Below are positions 40,973 to 50,326 of a stretch of 64,000 bases of DNA, in pieces. The stretch comes from Fluviicola sp. GTDB lineage: Bacteria > Bacteroidota > Bacteroidia > Flavobacteriales_D > Crocinitomicaceae. The stretch spans positions 372,001 to 436,000 of the forward strand of contig NZ_JAQSWB010000001.1 in the NCBI RefSeq assembly GCF_029266855.1, in the 5' to 3' direction. Position 1 is the stretch's first letter; each line of letters opens with the position of its first letter. Under the pieces are notes generated by a model. It ran no database searches. It was not told the origin of the DNA and was given only the letters and a program-made list of their open reading frames with translations. The translations under genes were made by a program, and so were the position numbers.

Positions 40973-41323
40973 ATGGATATTGAAATCATCAGAACGATTT
41001 GTCAAAGTTTTCCGGGAGTAACGGAGGATGTGAAGTGGGGCCACGATCTGGTCTTTTCCGTTGGATTAAAAATGTTTTGCGTCGTTGGACTGGATGAAAC
41101 ACCGGTTTCGACTTCATTTAAAGTAAAGGATGAAGAGTTTGAAGAAATGGCAGGTCGTCCCGGATTCAAGCCTGCACCTTATGTAGCGAAATACAAATGG
41201 GTTTTGATCGACGATATTACCCGGATGAAAAGATCAGAATGGGAGCTCTTCCTGGAACAATCGTACGAACTTGTTAAAGCAAAACTTCCGGCTAAGATTA
41301 GAAAAGAGCTGGAAAACAAATAA
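40973..41323 (+). CDS. MmcQ/YjbR family protein
   Basis: A 116-residue protein of the MmcQ/YjbR fold: ICQSFPGVTEDVKWGHDLVFSVGLKMFCVVGLDE (in parts), with the FPG.TE and W.....F..KMF marks, then a PAPYVAKYKWVLIDDI strand and a helical end. YjbR proteins have a CyaY-like fold and are predicted DNA-binding. It lies 51 nt after the rhodanese gene. Confidence 0.88.
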   Translation: MDIEIIRTICQSFPGVTEDVKWGHDLVFSVGLKMFCVVGLDETPVSTSFKVKDEEFEEMAGRPGFKPAPYVAKYKWVLIDDITRMKRSEWELFLEQSYELVKAKLPAKIRKELENK

Positions 41324-41333
41324 TTAAACCTGA

Positions 41334-41897
41334 ATGAAAAAAACACACCTTTATCTTTGGATTCTTTTGTTGGTTCTTTTAAGTGTTCCGGCAGGTTTTC
41401 TTACTATCCTTACCGAGAAACCGTATACACCAAGATCTGAATACTTGTTTATATTCATTGGCGGTACAATCGCCTGTTCAATTGTTGTCGGATCTCTGAG
41501 TTTGATCCCTTTCTTCGTTTTGAGAAGACAGAACAGCAATCTTGCTTTGAAAAGAGGACTTCAGTGTTATACTTTTTTTGCCGTGGCTTTAATTGCAGTT
41601 GCAAGTTTCAGATTTCCGGAAGCAATGAAGAAAAGGGACCGGTATCATTTTTCGCTGTATTACACTCCGATCTTTAAAAAGATTATCATGAAAACAATAG
41701 AATCAGGAGGTGAGGTACTTCCGGCTCCTATCAGGAATAATCGGGAAGAATTCTGTTTTTGTATCATCAACGAAATTGAACATAGCGATCAATTAATCGA
41801 GAAATTAAGAAAGGGAAAAAATCCGGAGGACCTGTATTACAATGATCCTGAAGTAAAGAAAATTAAAGACTACTGCGTGGAATTGTATAAAAAATAA
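41334..41897 (+). CDS. Membrane protein with C-terminal soluble region
   Basis: A 187-residue protein with three transmembrane helices within the first 95 residues (about 6-25, 38-58 and 74-92) followed by a charged soluble region (FSLYYTPIFKKIIMKTIESGG) that probably lies in the periplasm or cytoplasm. No family recognised. Its start is 10 nt after the YjbR stop, so it is probably co-transcribed. Confidence 0.65.
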   Translation: MKKTHLYLWILLLVLLSVPAGFLTILTEKPYTPRSEYLFIFIGGTIACSIVVGSLSLIPFFVLRRQNSNLALKRGLQCYTFFAVALIAVASFRFPEAMKKRDRYHFSLYYTPIFKKIIMKTIESGGEVLPAPIRNNREEFCFCIINEIEHSDQLIEKLRKGKNPEDLYYNDPEVKKIKDYCVELYKK

Positions 41898-42032
41898 GTG
41901 CAAAGGGTTTTTAAATGTAACTAGTGTAATCTATACTCCCGACCTTGGAAAGTAATCGCTGTTGATGTGTCAGAAATTAATTCGTTTCCCTTATCTTTAT
42001 CAAAATCAAGTCAAAAAATCAAAATCAAAACC

Positions 42033-43085
42033 ATGAATCCGAAGAAAATATTCACTGTTGGTGCATTCGCTCTAAATGCACTTTTGCTTCAGGCACAAAC
42101 TTATGTTGTTCAGGTAAAATCCTTTGCAACTGAAAAATGGGGCTATTCAAATGTTGAAGGCGATTTGATCATTCCTGCTCAGTACGAAAAATGTTATCCG
42201 TTTTCATCTAACGGACTTGCTGTGATTTACGATGATAAGCAGCGTCAGTATCATTTTATAGATTTGAAGAATACAAGACTGGAAACAGATCCTGCAAAGT
42301 TTAAAATTAAAGATGGTTTCGGATTCCATGTAAGTGGCTTTCACAATCAGTTATTCCTGGTTGAAGTCAACGAAAAGTGGGGTTACATGAACGATGAAGG
42401 AAAAATGTCCATCCCAGCTGTTTACGATGACGGAAGTGATTTTAACGGTGGTTTTGCTGTTGCTAAGAAAGGAACAAATTTCTTTATCCTGGATGTAAAA
42501 GGAAATGAGACACCCATATCAACTCAGGCAATGGATGTAAGGGATTTTTCGGAAGGACTGGCACCTATTAGAACAATGGATAAAAAATTTGGTTTTATAA
42601 ACACGAAAGGTGAATTGGCAATCCCTTCTCAATTTGAAAGTGTTGGATATTTTACGAATGGCTTAGCTTGGGCGAAAACATTTGATAAGAAGGTCGGATA
42701 TATTGACAAAACAGGACAATGGGTAATTAAACCGGAATTTGAAGCTGCAAAGGAATTTGATGCGCTTAGCGGTATGGCTCGTGTGAAAAAGGGTGAGAAA
42801 TGGTGTTATATCAGTGAAGACGGAAAAGTTTTGGAAGTAAGCGATACCGAAGCTTGGGGTGATTTTTCGGAAGGACTTGCAGATGGAAAAAAAGGTGCTT
42901 TGAGAGGTTTTTATGACAACGAAGGAAATTGGGTAATTGAACCTCAGTTCCAGGCAGTAAGAGAATTCCATAATGGATATGCCGCTGCCAAAAAGAACGA
43001 AAAATGGGGTTTGATCGACAAAAGCGGGAAATGGGTGCTGGAGCCGGAATACGATGCGATAAAAGACGTTATGCTTGTCAAATAA
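42033..43085 (+). CDS. Secreted WG-repeat protein
   Basis: A 350-residue protein with a signal peptide (IFTVGAFALNALLLQAQ) and about seven WG repeats: each has KWGY or a variant followed by D/E-G, then a strand ending IPAQYE or WVIKPEFE. They start near residues 32, 116, 182, 225, 258, 290 and 328. WG proteins form beta-propeller-like or solenoid folds of unknown function. The ATG at 42033 is chosen because it starts the signal peptide. It is 4 nt from the lipoprotein gene, so probably co-expressed. Confidence 0.88.
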   Translation: MNPKKIFTVGAFALNALLLQAQTYVVQVKSFATEKWGYSNVEGDLIIPAQYEKCYPFSSNGLAVIYDDKQRQYHFIDLKNTRLETDPAKFKIKDGFGFHVSGFHNQLFLVEVNEKWGYMNDEGKMSIPAVYDDGSDFNGGFAVAKKGTNFFILDVKGNETPISTQAMDVRDFSEGLAPIRTMDKKFGFINTKGELAIPSQFESVGYFTNGLAWAKTFDKKVGYIDKTGQWVIKPEFEAAKEFDALSGMARVKKGEKWCYISEDGKVLEVSDTEAWGDFSEGLADGKKGALRGFYDNEGNWVIEPQFQAVREFHNGYAAAKKNEKWGLIDKSGKWVLEPEYDAIKDVMLVK

Positions 43086-43089
43086 GTCT

Positions 43090-43881
43090 ATGAAAACAGC
43101 TTTCATCTCCTTGCTCTTCTGTTTAATGATTGCTTCGTGTTCCGATACAAAGAAACAGCAGGTAAAAGAACAGGAACCTGGCGAAAAAACTTCGCAAGCA
43201 GAAAAAGATTCGACTGGGATTTTTAAGTGGGAAACAGAGTTGTGTGAAAACGAAAGCACATTTGATGCAAGGCGTTATTCCCCGGAAGAATTAGCCGGAA
43301 CACATAAATTATGGCAGATGACCGGTGGAATTTTGCTGGAGGTAAACGATGCGGCATTTAAGCCTGATCAGATAGCCGGTTTATCTACCTTGAAGGAGTT
43401 AGATGCAGAATACGCGAAAAAGAAAAAGGAACTCCTGGATCTGAAGATTGTAAACGAATCTTACTGGATCGAAACAAAAAAACTCCTGGCGAAAGCTATG
43501 AAGGATGAGTATGATTTGTCGCGAATTGCCATTCAGGCATATACCAATCCGGAAATATTGAAGGGAAACCGCTTCTCAAAGGTTTGCCCGGATTTGATAA
43601 AAGCATTAACAAGTAGCGATACGTCTCTACTGATGACTTCCTGGAAAGAACTTGTGAAAGAGAAGTGTAAGACAAATGGTTCTCCTGAATACTTAATGAA
43701 ACGCTTTGAGGAAGAATACAATGACCCGGACAGGGTGATGTATGCGCGGGTAGAATTGATCACTTTTGGATGGATCAACCGGGTAAATGAAACAATTACG
43801 CATGTAGCCAACGATGAAAAAGTCAATGAAAGATTTCACAACTTGTTTTTGAAAACCAAGTCCGAATGCGCTGAACCTTAA
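43090..43881 (+). CDS. Hypothetical lipoprotein
   Basis: A 263-residue precursor with a lipoprotein signal ending in ASCS (Cys at about 17). The mature part is charged, with a helical second half (ELDAEYAKKKKELLDLKIV). No recognised domain. Its start is 4 nt after the WG-repeat stop, which suggests a shared transcript and an envelope role. Confidence 0.7.
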   Translation: MKTAFISLLFCLMIASCSDTKKQQVKEQEPGEKTSQAEKDSTGIFKWETELCENESTFDARRYSPEELAGTHKLWQMTGGILLEVNDAAFKPDQIAGLSTLKELDAEYAKKKKELLDLKIVNESYWIETKKLLAKAMKDEYDLSRIAIQAYTNPEILKGNRFSKVCPDLIKALTSSDTSLLMTSWKELVKEKCKTNGSPEYLMKRFEEEYNDPDRVMYARVELITFGWINRVNETITHVANDEKVNERFHNLFLKTKSECAEP

Positions 43882-44034
43882 ACTACTGATGCGCAAGTTC
43901 CTCCTTAAGGATGATGTTTTTACTGAGCTGAAACAGATTTAGCTCCCGAAGCTATCTGGTAAGAACGTTAAAATTGTTGCCTACGTCTGATGAAATTGGT
44001 AACTTAACTCATCATTAAAGCCCAAAAATAAACG

Positions 44035-44817
44035 ATGAGTAGATCATTAAGTGTTATTTCAATTACTCTCTTATCATTTGGTATCTATTTCTTTTTGGCC
44101 AATACTTATTTCTCAGAATTGAGGTCATGGATGAATGAACGAGTTCAGAATGTCGGATTAAGTCACATCATTGTTTACTTCATTGTTTCTGTTCCGATCG
44201 TTTTGGGAGCTTCGGTTATCAATGAGTTCAAGCGCTGTAAAACAACTTTGGGACTGAACAGGTCGATCCTCAAAGGAATGTTGTTTCCGCTTATTTGTTC
44301 ACTCCCGATGTTTATTGGCTTCTCTGTTTGTTTTAGTTATAACAGGGACCTGACCTTAGATGAAGTCTTGATAAGCGGGGTAGCAGCTGCTTTTTTTGAA
44401 GAATTTATTTTTCGGGGTTTTCTTTTCGGACAATTATTCCGCTACACAAAATTGGGCTTTATACCTTCCATTTTATTGGGAGCGTTTTTGTTTGCTGCAA
44501 TGCACTTGTATCAAAGCAATGATCTTTTGACACTGATCGGTATTTTTTCTACGACTTTCATGGGAGCAGTGCTCTTTTCCTGGTTGTATGTGGAATGGAA
44601 TTACAATTTATGGATCGCCATATTTCTGCATTTCTTCATGAACCTTGCCTGGATGGTTTTTGCTGTTTCTGACAATGCTTTTGGAGGTGTTTATGCAAAT
44701 GTGTTTCGTATTCTCACCATCGCGCTGGCAATTATCTTGACCTTGCTTTACAAGCGGAAAAAGCAGATTCCTTTAAATATCACCAGGGAGAATATCTGGA
44801 TGAAGCACCGACATTAA
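44035..44817 (+). CDS. CPBP-family intramembrane glutamic endopeptidase
   Basis: A 260-residue membrane protein with about seven helices. The catalytic motif EEFIFRG (E122, E123, R127) and a later FAAMHL (H157) and FMN elements match the CAAX-protease/bacteriocin-processing (CPBP, Abi) family of intramembrane glutamic proteases. The substrate is unknown; relatives act on prenylated proteins or peptide toxins. It is monocistronic. Confidence 0.92.
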   Translation: MSRSLSVISITLLSFGIYFFLANTYFSELRSWMNERVQNVGLSHIIVYFIVSVPIVLGASVINEFKRCKTTLGLNRSILKGMLFPLICSLPMFIGFSVCFSYNRDLTLDEVLISGVAAAFFEEFIFRGFLFGQLFRYTKLGFIPSILLGAFLFAAMHLYQSNDLLTLIGIFSTTFMGAVLFSWLYVEWNYNLWIAIFLHFFMNLAWMVFAVSDNAFGGVYANVFRILTIALAIILTLLYKRKKQIPLNITRENIWMKHRH

Positions 44818-44893
44818 TTCGATTGGATGAGCAATTGTTTTAAAAATTGAATAGAAAATTGAACCGATCACTTCATAAATTGTAGAAACGGAC

Positions 44894-45862
44894 ATGAAAA
44901 ATTGCCTGCTGTTTTTATTCCTTATTTTAGGATCCGCTGCCTTTACCCAACAAACAGAACAGTTCTATCAAACTGTGAATGGAGATTATGCCTTTAAATT
45001 GGATGGAAAGACCTGTATCCTTTATGAGTTGTCACGATACGATAATTATGTTTACAAGGAATGGGAGCTCACACATGCCGGAGAGTTTAAGAATACATCA
45101 GACAGCATCGGGATCATTTTTTCCAATGGTGTATTTGCAATATCGTACGACTATAAATATTTCCGGGTACTGAAATTGAAACATGGAAAACCTAAGGATC
45201 GTTTGACTTTCCTTGCCAGGAAATTGGATGATCCGGGGAAAATTTATGAGGGGATTAACCGCGCTTATTGGGAAGTGTTATACAGGAAAACAATAAATCA
45301 AATCAACAGTGATTATCCGTTGTTTAGTGATTATTATTACCGAAATGGTCCTTTAGTTTGGGAATCTTTTGATTTCAAACAGGCTCTTCCCGAAGAATTT
45401 GAATCGCTTGCAAACCGGCAAAATGAATTGATCCGGGATAGTTTGGCCAATACCAATATGAGGCTGATTGCATTGAATGACTCGATTGAAAAACACATGA
45501 ACGTGCTGACACCGGAAATGCTCAAAAAAAACTTTTTAAGTCGTCCCTTGCATGATTATTCATATGGCATGTATACAGATGAAATGTTAGAATCAGTTGC
45601 TGAAAAGCGACCCGATCTGTTTTTTGATCTGGCAGAAGCCTTACCGAATGAAAGAACATTCATTTTTGACCAGGTAGTTTATTCACGAGCAAATAAAGCA
45701 CTTAAAAGATACAATACCGATTCCCCGATAAAAAAGGAGTATCTGAAATACAAGCGAAGAGAAAACTGGAAGGGGGGACTCGCTTTAACCGGAGCAGTGC
45801 TTCTTGAAACGGGAATAATCGGCGGTTTGATCACCGGGATTGTTTACCTGTCTGATCATTAA
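44894..45862 (+). CDS. Secreted hypothetical protein
   Basis: A 322-residue protein with a signal peptide (NCLLFLFLILGSAAFTQQ) and a C-terminal hydrophobic segment near residues 297-318. The middle has a long helix (residues 190-215). No known domain. It could be anchored by its C-terminal helix in the inner membrane. The HEAT-like protein gene follows 43 nt later. Confidence 0.6.
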   Translation: MKNCLLFLFLILGSAAFTQQTEQFYQTVNGDYAFKLDGKTCILYELSRYDNYVYKEWELTHAGEFKNTSDSIGIIFSNGVFAISYDYKYFRVLKLKHGKPKDRLTFLARKLDDPGKIYEGINRAYWEVLYRKTINQINSDYPLFSDYYYRNGPLVWESFDFKQALPEEFESLANRQNELIRDSLANTNMRLIALNDSIEKHMNVLTPEMLKKNFLSRPLHDYSYGMYTDEMLESVAEKRPDLFFDLAEALPNERTFIFDQVVYSRANKALKRYNTDSPIKKEYLKYKRRENWKGGLALTGAVLLETGIIGGLITGIVYLSDH

Positions 45863-45905
45863 TAACATTGGTTTTTTTTACTTTGTAGTCAGATATTTAG
45901 ATCGT

Positions 45906-46532
45906 ATGAGTGTTATTAATGAATTGGCTAGTTCTCTCAACCGCAGAGACGAAATACCGAACCAGGAATTAGCGGCAAAAATTGCTTCTTCAAAAAATAA
46001 GCAAGCCGTTGCGGAATTAATTGAAGGCTTGCAATCAAAAAGCAAAGACATTCAGAACGATTGTATCAAGGTCTTATATGAGATCGGGGTGATTGATCCG
46101 AAATTAATAGCGGATTTTGCACCTGTCTTCCTGGATTTACTGAAGCATAAGAACAACCGTTTGCAATGGGGAGGAATGACCGCATTAGACACTATTGCAT
46201 TGGAAAATCCTGAGTTTATTTATGAATCGATTCCTCTGATCCTGGATGCAGTGTCAAAAGGTTCTGTAATCACAATGGATGGTGCAGTAAATATTTTCAT
46301 CAAATTGTGTGGAATTCCGGAATTTTCCGAAAACGCATTCGTGGTACTAATCGAGCTTATTCAAAAATCACCAACGAATCAATTGCCCATGTATGCTGAG
46401 CGTGCGATGCCAATTGTTACAAGCGAAAATAAAATGCGTTTCGTGATGGTTTTAAGTAGTCGTTTGAATGAGATTGAAAAGGAATCCAAGCGGAAAAGGG
46501 TGGAAAAAGTCGTTCAAAAAGTCCAAAAATAA
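45906..46532 (+). CDS. HEAT-repeat-like helical protein
   Basis: A 208-residue, all-helical protein. Residues 25-150 hold four or so HEAT-like helix pairs (VAELIEGLQSKSKDIQNDCIKVLYEIG and LDLLKHKNNRLQWGGMTALDTIA, in parts). HEAT repeats form a right-handed solenoid for protein-protein contacts. The start at 45906 is favoured over a TTG/ATG frame inside the preceding gene. No partner is evident. Confidence 0.75.
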   Translation: MSVINELASSLNRRDEIPNQELAAKIASSKNKQAVAELIEGLQSKSKDIQNDCIKVLYEIGVIDPKLIADFAPVFLDLLKHKNNRLQWGGMTALDTIALENPEFIYESIPLILDAVSKGSVITMDGAVNIFIKLCGIPEFSENAFVVLIELIQKSPTNQLPMYAERAMPIVTSENKMRFVMVLSSRLNEIEKESKRKRVEKVVQKVQK

Positions 46533-46649
46533 GCTGTGAATTATCCGTGACTTTATAATTAGTCAGCTTGTTAGTTAAGTCACAAATTTTGTTTAAAAAG
46601 TGATGTATAAAACATTGTGTACTAACTTAAGTAAAGCAAAACAAGCACT

Positions 46650-47195
46650 ATGGAAACTTCATGGCAACCGGTATTAGAGAACGAATTAGTACTTATTCGT
46701 CCGTTGGAGCGATCAGATTACGAAGAATTGTATCAGGTAGCGTCAGATCCGCTGATTTGGGAACAGCACCCGGTGTATAGCAGACACAAACGAGAAGAAT
46801 ACGATATCTTTTTTGAAGAATCATTAGAATCAGGACAGAGTCTGGTAATGATTGATAAAGAAACCAATAAAATCTTCGGAAGTACCCGATATTACGATTA
46901 TGATCCGGATAATTCTTCCGTTAAAATTGGAGGCACCTTTTTAGATCGCGCCCATTGGGGAGGAACTTATAATTTTTCGAATAAACTTCTGCTTCTTGAT
47001 TATGCATTTATGTTCGTAGACAAAGTGATCTTTGAAATTGCAGAGGAAAATATTCGTTCGCAAAAAGGAACCTCCAGGTTTGGGGTGGAAGAGGCAGAAC
47101 ATTTTATGAAAGACATCAACGGCAAAAAATATCCTTATATCGCTTATGAATTGACTCCCGAAAAATGGGAACAGGCAAAACGAATGCGGGCATAA
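46650..47195 (+). CDS. GNAT N-acetyltransferase
   Basis: A 181-residue GNAT. It starts with LENELVLIRPLERSDYEELYQVASDPLIWEQHP (in parts) and has KIFGSTRYYDYDP and a helix FSNKLLLLDYAFMFVDKVIFEIAEENIRSQKG (in parts). The canonical RxxGxG acetyl-CoA loop is replaced by a GGTYNFS segment, so cofactor binding could be altered. The acceptor is unknown. Monocistronic. Confidence 0.85.
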   Translation: METSWQPVLENELVLIRPLERSDYEELYQVASDPLIWEQHPVYSRHKREEYDIFFEESLESGQSLVMIDKETNKIFGSTRYYDYDPDNSSVKIGGTFLDRAHWGGTYNFSNKLLLLDYAFMFVDKVIFEIAEENIRSQKGTSRFGVEEAEHFMKDINGKKYPYIAYELTPEKWEQAKRMRA

Positions 47196-47356
47196 GCGGT
47201 TTTTAAATTAACACAAAAAATCTACGTAATTCACGGTTTCAGGGGAAACCGATTCCGAACCGTCAAATAAATCCGAATAGTTTCTTCCAGTAAACCACTA
47301 CATTTTTTAACTTCTTGTCCATTTACTTATGGCAGATCATTCCGTAATTTTAAGGC

Positions 47357-48361
47357 ATGAAAAAAATCACATTTTCCGTCTTGGATTTGTCCATGATTAC
47401 CAAAGACGGCAACGCAGCAACAGCAATTAAAAGAACGGTAGATTTAGCACAAAAGGCAGAAGAATTAGGATACGAACGGGTTTGGTTGGCAGAACATCAC
47501 AATATGGAGTTTATCGCCAGTTCGGCAACATCAGTTTTAATCGGTCATGTGGCATCTAAAACAAAGCATATTCGGGTAGGTTCCGGGGGAATCATGCTTC
47601 CAAACCATGCGCCTTTGGCAATTGCAGAACAATTCGGCACCCTGGAAACATTGTATCCGAACCGGATTGATCTGGGGCTGGGAAGAGCACCAGGAACGGA
47701 TCAGCAAACAGCCGCCGCTTTAAGAAGAGGTGATTTGAATACCGCTTATCAGTTTCCGAATGATGTGGTGGCTCTTCAAAAATATTTCAGTGAAAACAAC
47801 AGGACGGCCACGGTACGTGCTTTCCCGGGAGAAGGCTTGAATATTCCCATTTGGATCTTAGGTTCCAGTACGGATAGTGCTTATTTGGCTGCTGAAATGG
47901 GTTTGCCCTATGCTTTTGCTTCTCATTTTGCTCCGAAACAATTCAAAATTGCATTGCAGATCTATAGAAACAACTTCCGGCCATCACAATATCTCGATAA
48001 GCCTTATGTGCTTGCCTGTGTAAACGGTATTGCAGCCGACACGAACGAAGAAGCGGAATTGTTGTCCATGAGCTTATACCAAATGTTTTCCGGAATTTTG
48101 ACCAATGCACGTAAACCGCTTTCTCCCCCGATTCCCAATTTATTGGAGACATGGCCACAGGAATTATTAGATGCGGTTCTTCCAATGACAGCCTGTACCT
48201 TCGTTGGAGATAAAGATACTTTGATTCAAAAATTCAGCAGCTTTATTGAAGAACATGGAATAGATGAATTAATGATTACCGGAAATATTTTCGACAACGA
48301 AAAGCGCTTGAAGTCGTTTAGTATTTTAGCGGATGTCTTTAAGGCGATCAATCAGTCTTAA
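47357..48361 (+). CDS. LLM-class flavin-dependent oxidoreductase (MsnO8-like)
   Basis: A 334-residue TIM-barrel: [81 protein letters not shown], in parts. This is the MsnO8/YhbW subgroup of luciferase-like enzymes. It is predicted to use FMNH2 and O2, with unknown substrate. It is unrelated to the LLM gene at 28213 beyond the fold (about 19 kb apart). Confidence 0.93.
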   Translation: MKKITFSVLDLSMITKDGNAATAIKRTVDLAQKAEELGYERVWLAEHHNMEFIASSATSVLIGHVASKTKHIRVGSGGIMLPNHAPLAIAEQFGTLETLYPNRIDLGLGRAPGTDQQTAAALRRGDLNTAYQFPNDVVALQKYFSENNRTATVRAFPGEGLNIPIWILGSSTDSAYLAAEMGLPYAFASHFAPKQFKIALQIYRNNFRPSQYLDKPYVLACVNGIAADTNEEAELLSMSLYQMFSGILTNARKPLSPPIPNLLETWPQELLDAVLPMTACTFVGDKDTLIQKFSSFIEEHGIDELMITGNIFDNEKRLKSFSILADVFKAINQS

Positions 48362-48403
48362 GATCTTGGAAAATTGATTAGCTTTCACAGCAAATTGTGA
48401 TTG

Positions 48404-49129
48404 ATGAATAAGTTTCCGTTTCAGGTATTTGGGATTATCTTTCTGCAGGTGTTTTTTTCTGCTTGCGGAGAAAATCCTGTCACTACGCGAAAAAATAAAT
48501 CTTCGGAGGAGGAATTTGCCAAACAAGCAGATTCTTCTTTCTCTTCCCATTATAAGAAAAGTGCTTATGATGACGTGCTGAAAAAATTCAAAATCATCTC
48601 CTTTGATACGTTGAAGGTGTTCTATGATTATGAAAATAATCTATTTGAAGGCAAGGAGCTTACGTCCCAAGAAGCAAAGTTTCTTCCGATGGAAATCTAC
48701 CACAACTACAATGGACAACTTTCGGGAGTCTTCGCTTGTTATCAGTTTGAAATCGATTCCACGCGAATCGGGTTAATTGCCAGAACACCGTCCGAATACG
48801 AATCGTCATCTGTAAAGTTGTTCATTTTTGACACGGAAAGGGACAAAGCTGAAAAAAACTACATTGAATTGGGACAAACTTTTGGAGATGCGGGTGATGG
48901 ATTATATAAAGCATCCTGGCTTTTTAAAACAAAAAAGAAAGAAATTCATTCTTTGGGATATCGTTACCAATCCTATGATCATTCGGTGGATGACCCCTCA
49001 GATTCGGTGGTAGAGGAGTGGAGAGACTATTATTTAATAAATTGTATGTCCCGGAAAATGGATACCATATCAACCGATGAAGCTCAATTAAAAAAGCGAT
49101 TCAAAAAAGTATTGCTTACGGAGGAATGA
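48404..49129 (+). CDS. Hypothetical lipoprotein
   Basis: A 241-residue precursor with a lipobox-like FSAC (Cys near 21) after a hydrophobic signal. The mature domain is rich in charged and aromatic residues and has no recognised family. The ATG at 48404 is preferred to the TTG one codon earlier. It follows the LLM gene by 42 nt and may be separate. Confidence 0.65.
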   Translation: MNKFPFQVFGIIFLQVFFSACGENPVTTRKNKSSEEEFAKQADSSFSSHYKKSAYDDVLKKFKIISFDTLKVFYDYENNLFEGKELTSQEAKFLPMEIYHNYNGQLSGVFACYQFEIDSTRIGLIARTPSEYESSSVKLFIFDTERDKAEKNYIELGQTFGDAGDGLYKASWLFKTKKKEIHSLGYRYQSYDHSVDDPSDSVVEEWRDYYLINCMSRKMDTISTDEAQLKKRFKKVLLTEE

Positions 49130-49208
49130 GGATTTTTTCCAAAATTTCATTTCTGTTTCAAACGAATTGATTAATATCATATCCTGAAAATCAAACGCAT
49201 CTATTTAA

Positions 49209-49856
49209 ATGGAAACTGGACCAATTAATGAACAGGCAAACCTTCTGCACCTGGAAGCAAGAGAAGCCGGACAAGCCGGAAACTATCCTTTAGCAATCGA
49301 AAAACTGCAGGAAGCAATGACAATAGAACCGTTGTGGGCTTATCCTGTTTATGATTTGGCATTTACCTATTTACTGGTGGGAGATTTTGACAATGCATTG
49401 AAATATTACCACGAAACGGATGTCCTGGAACCGGATGGTTTTTTTACAACAAAGATCGCCATATACACTTTGGAAGGAGAAAAAGCAGGTTTATTTCCCG
49501 AAGGACTCTATACCTTTTACATGCAGATAGAATGGACGGACGAACCGGAGAAAAAGTATCATATGGCCAAGCAAATTGTCGACAATGTTCCTGCATTTGC
49601 ACCGGCATGGAAAGATATTGCTTACCTGCAAACTGATCCGGAAGAACGTTTATATTCGATTGAGCAGGGACTTGCGGGAAACCCCGACCGCGAAACAAAA
49701 GGAATCCTGCTGCTTAATAAAGCAATGATTTTTAGTGAAAAAGGGGACAAGGAAACCGCTAAGAAATTACTTTCCGAGATCATTGATTCCCACGAAACCA
49801 CTATCTCAAATAGCGAAATCGCGAAAGTTGCATTGAAATCGATTAAGGATAATTAA
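49209..49856 (+). CDS. TPR-repeat protein
   Basis: A 215-residue cytoplasmic protein with three to four tetratricopeptide-like repeats (LEAREAGQAGNYPLAIEKLQEAMTIEPLWAYPVYDLAFTYLLVGDFDNALKYYHETDVLEP in parts, and a C-terminal one near GILLLNKAMIFSEKGDKETAKKLLSEII). TPR domains mediate protein-protein contacts. No partner can be named. It precedes a repeat-rich gap. Confidence 0.88.
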   Translation: METGPINEQANLLHLEAREAGQAGNYPLAIEKLQEAMTIEPLWAYPVYDLAFTYLLVGDFDNALKYYHETDVLEPDGFFTTKIAIYTLEGEKAGLFPEGLYTFYMQIEWTDEPEKKYHMAKQIVDNVPAFAPAWKDIAYLQTDPEERLYSIEQGLAGNPDRETKGILLLNKAMIFSEKGDKETAKKLLSEIIDSHETTISNSEIAKVALKSIKDN

Positions 49857-50326
49857 GTGATAAATGTACTTTGTTTGAATAACACATTCCATTAAATCTG
49901 CGGGAATCTAATGAATCTGCGTGCTAAAAATAGAGTTACTTCCGGAATCCCCTCATTGTAAACTATGTGTCTATGTTCCTATGTGGTAAATTAAAACCAC
50001 AATAGTGCACATAGAAAACATAGGGAAAAACAGATGAACGACATTTCTTGTTCTTTCTGAAACGCTAAAAAGCTATGTGAACTATGTACCTATTGTGGTA
50101 CAATCCGCAAATCCAAGAAGAAGGCCTCGCAACAATCCAAAAAAAATCCTTCGTGGGTCCTAGTGTTCTTCGTGGTTAAAACCTATGTGGTTAACTAAAA
50201 ACTATTGCTTATGTTAATATTTGATGTGTCAAGGAATTAAATCGTTAAGGGTTTGAACTTAAGCAGGGTATGAGCCAACCCGTCAACTAAATATCCGTTA
50301 TCTTAGAAACTCTAATACTTGTACTT
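49857..50326. repeat. 470-bp intergenic region with palindromic repeat cluster
   Basis: The gap holds AATCTGCGGG (49895-49904) and AATCTGCGTG (49914-49923) in a 19-nt period, as at 20537. It also holds a long imperfect inverted repeat whose arms begin ACCACAATAG (49996-50023) and end CTATTGTGGT (50073-50099), with multiple CTATGTG copies around it. CTTCGTGG-type motifs (50151-50195) follow. No convincing ORF or RNA gene is seen. Confidence 0.55.

Noticed and set aside
42663-43259. 198-codon minus-strand frame
   Set aside because: It is antisense to the WG-repeat and lipoprotein genes, which have clear signal peptides and repeats.
946-49129. Integron cassette array
   Set aside because: Gene content and orientation fit, but no integrase and no recurring attC-like palindromes are seen between genes; several genes overlap by 4 nt as in ordinary operons.
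49857-50326. CRISPR array in the repeat-rich gap
   Set aside because: Repeats are short, palindromic and unevenly spaced, without unique spacers of constant length or cas genes.
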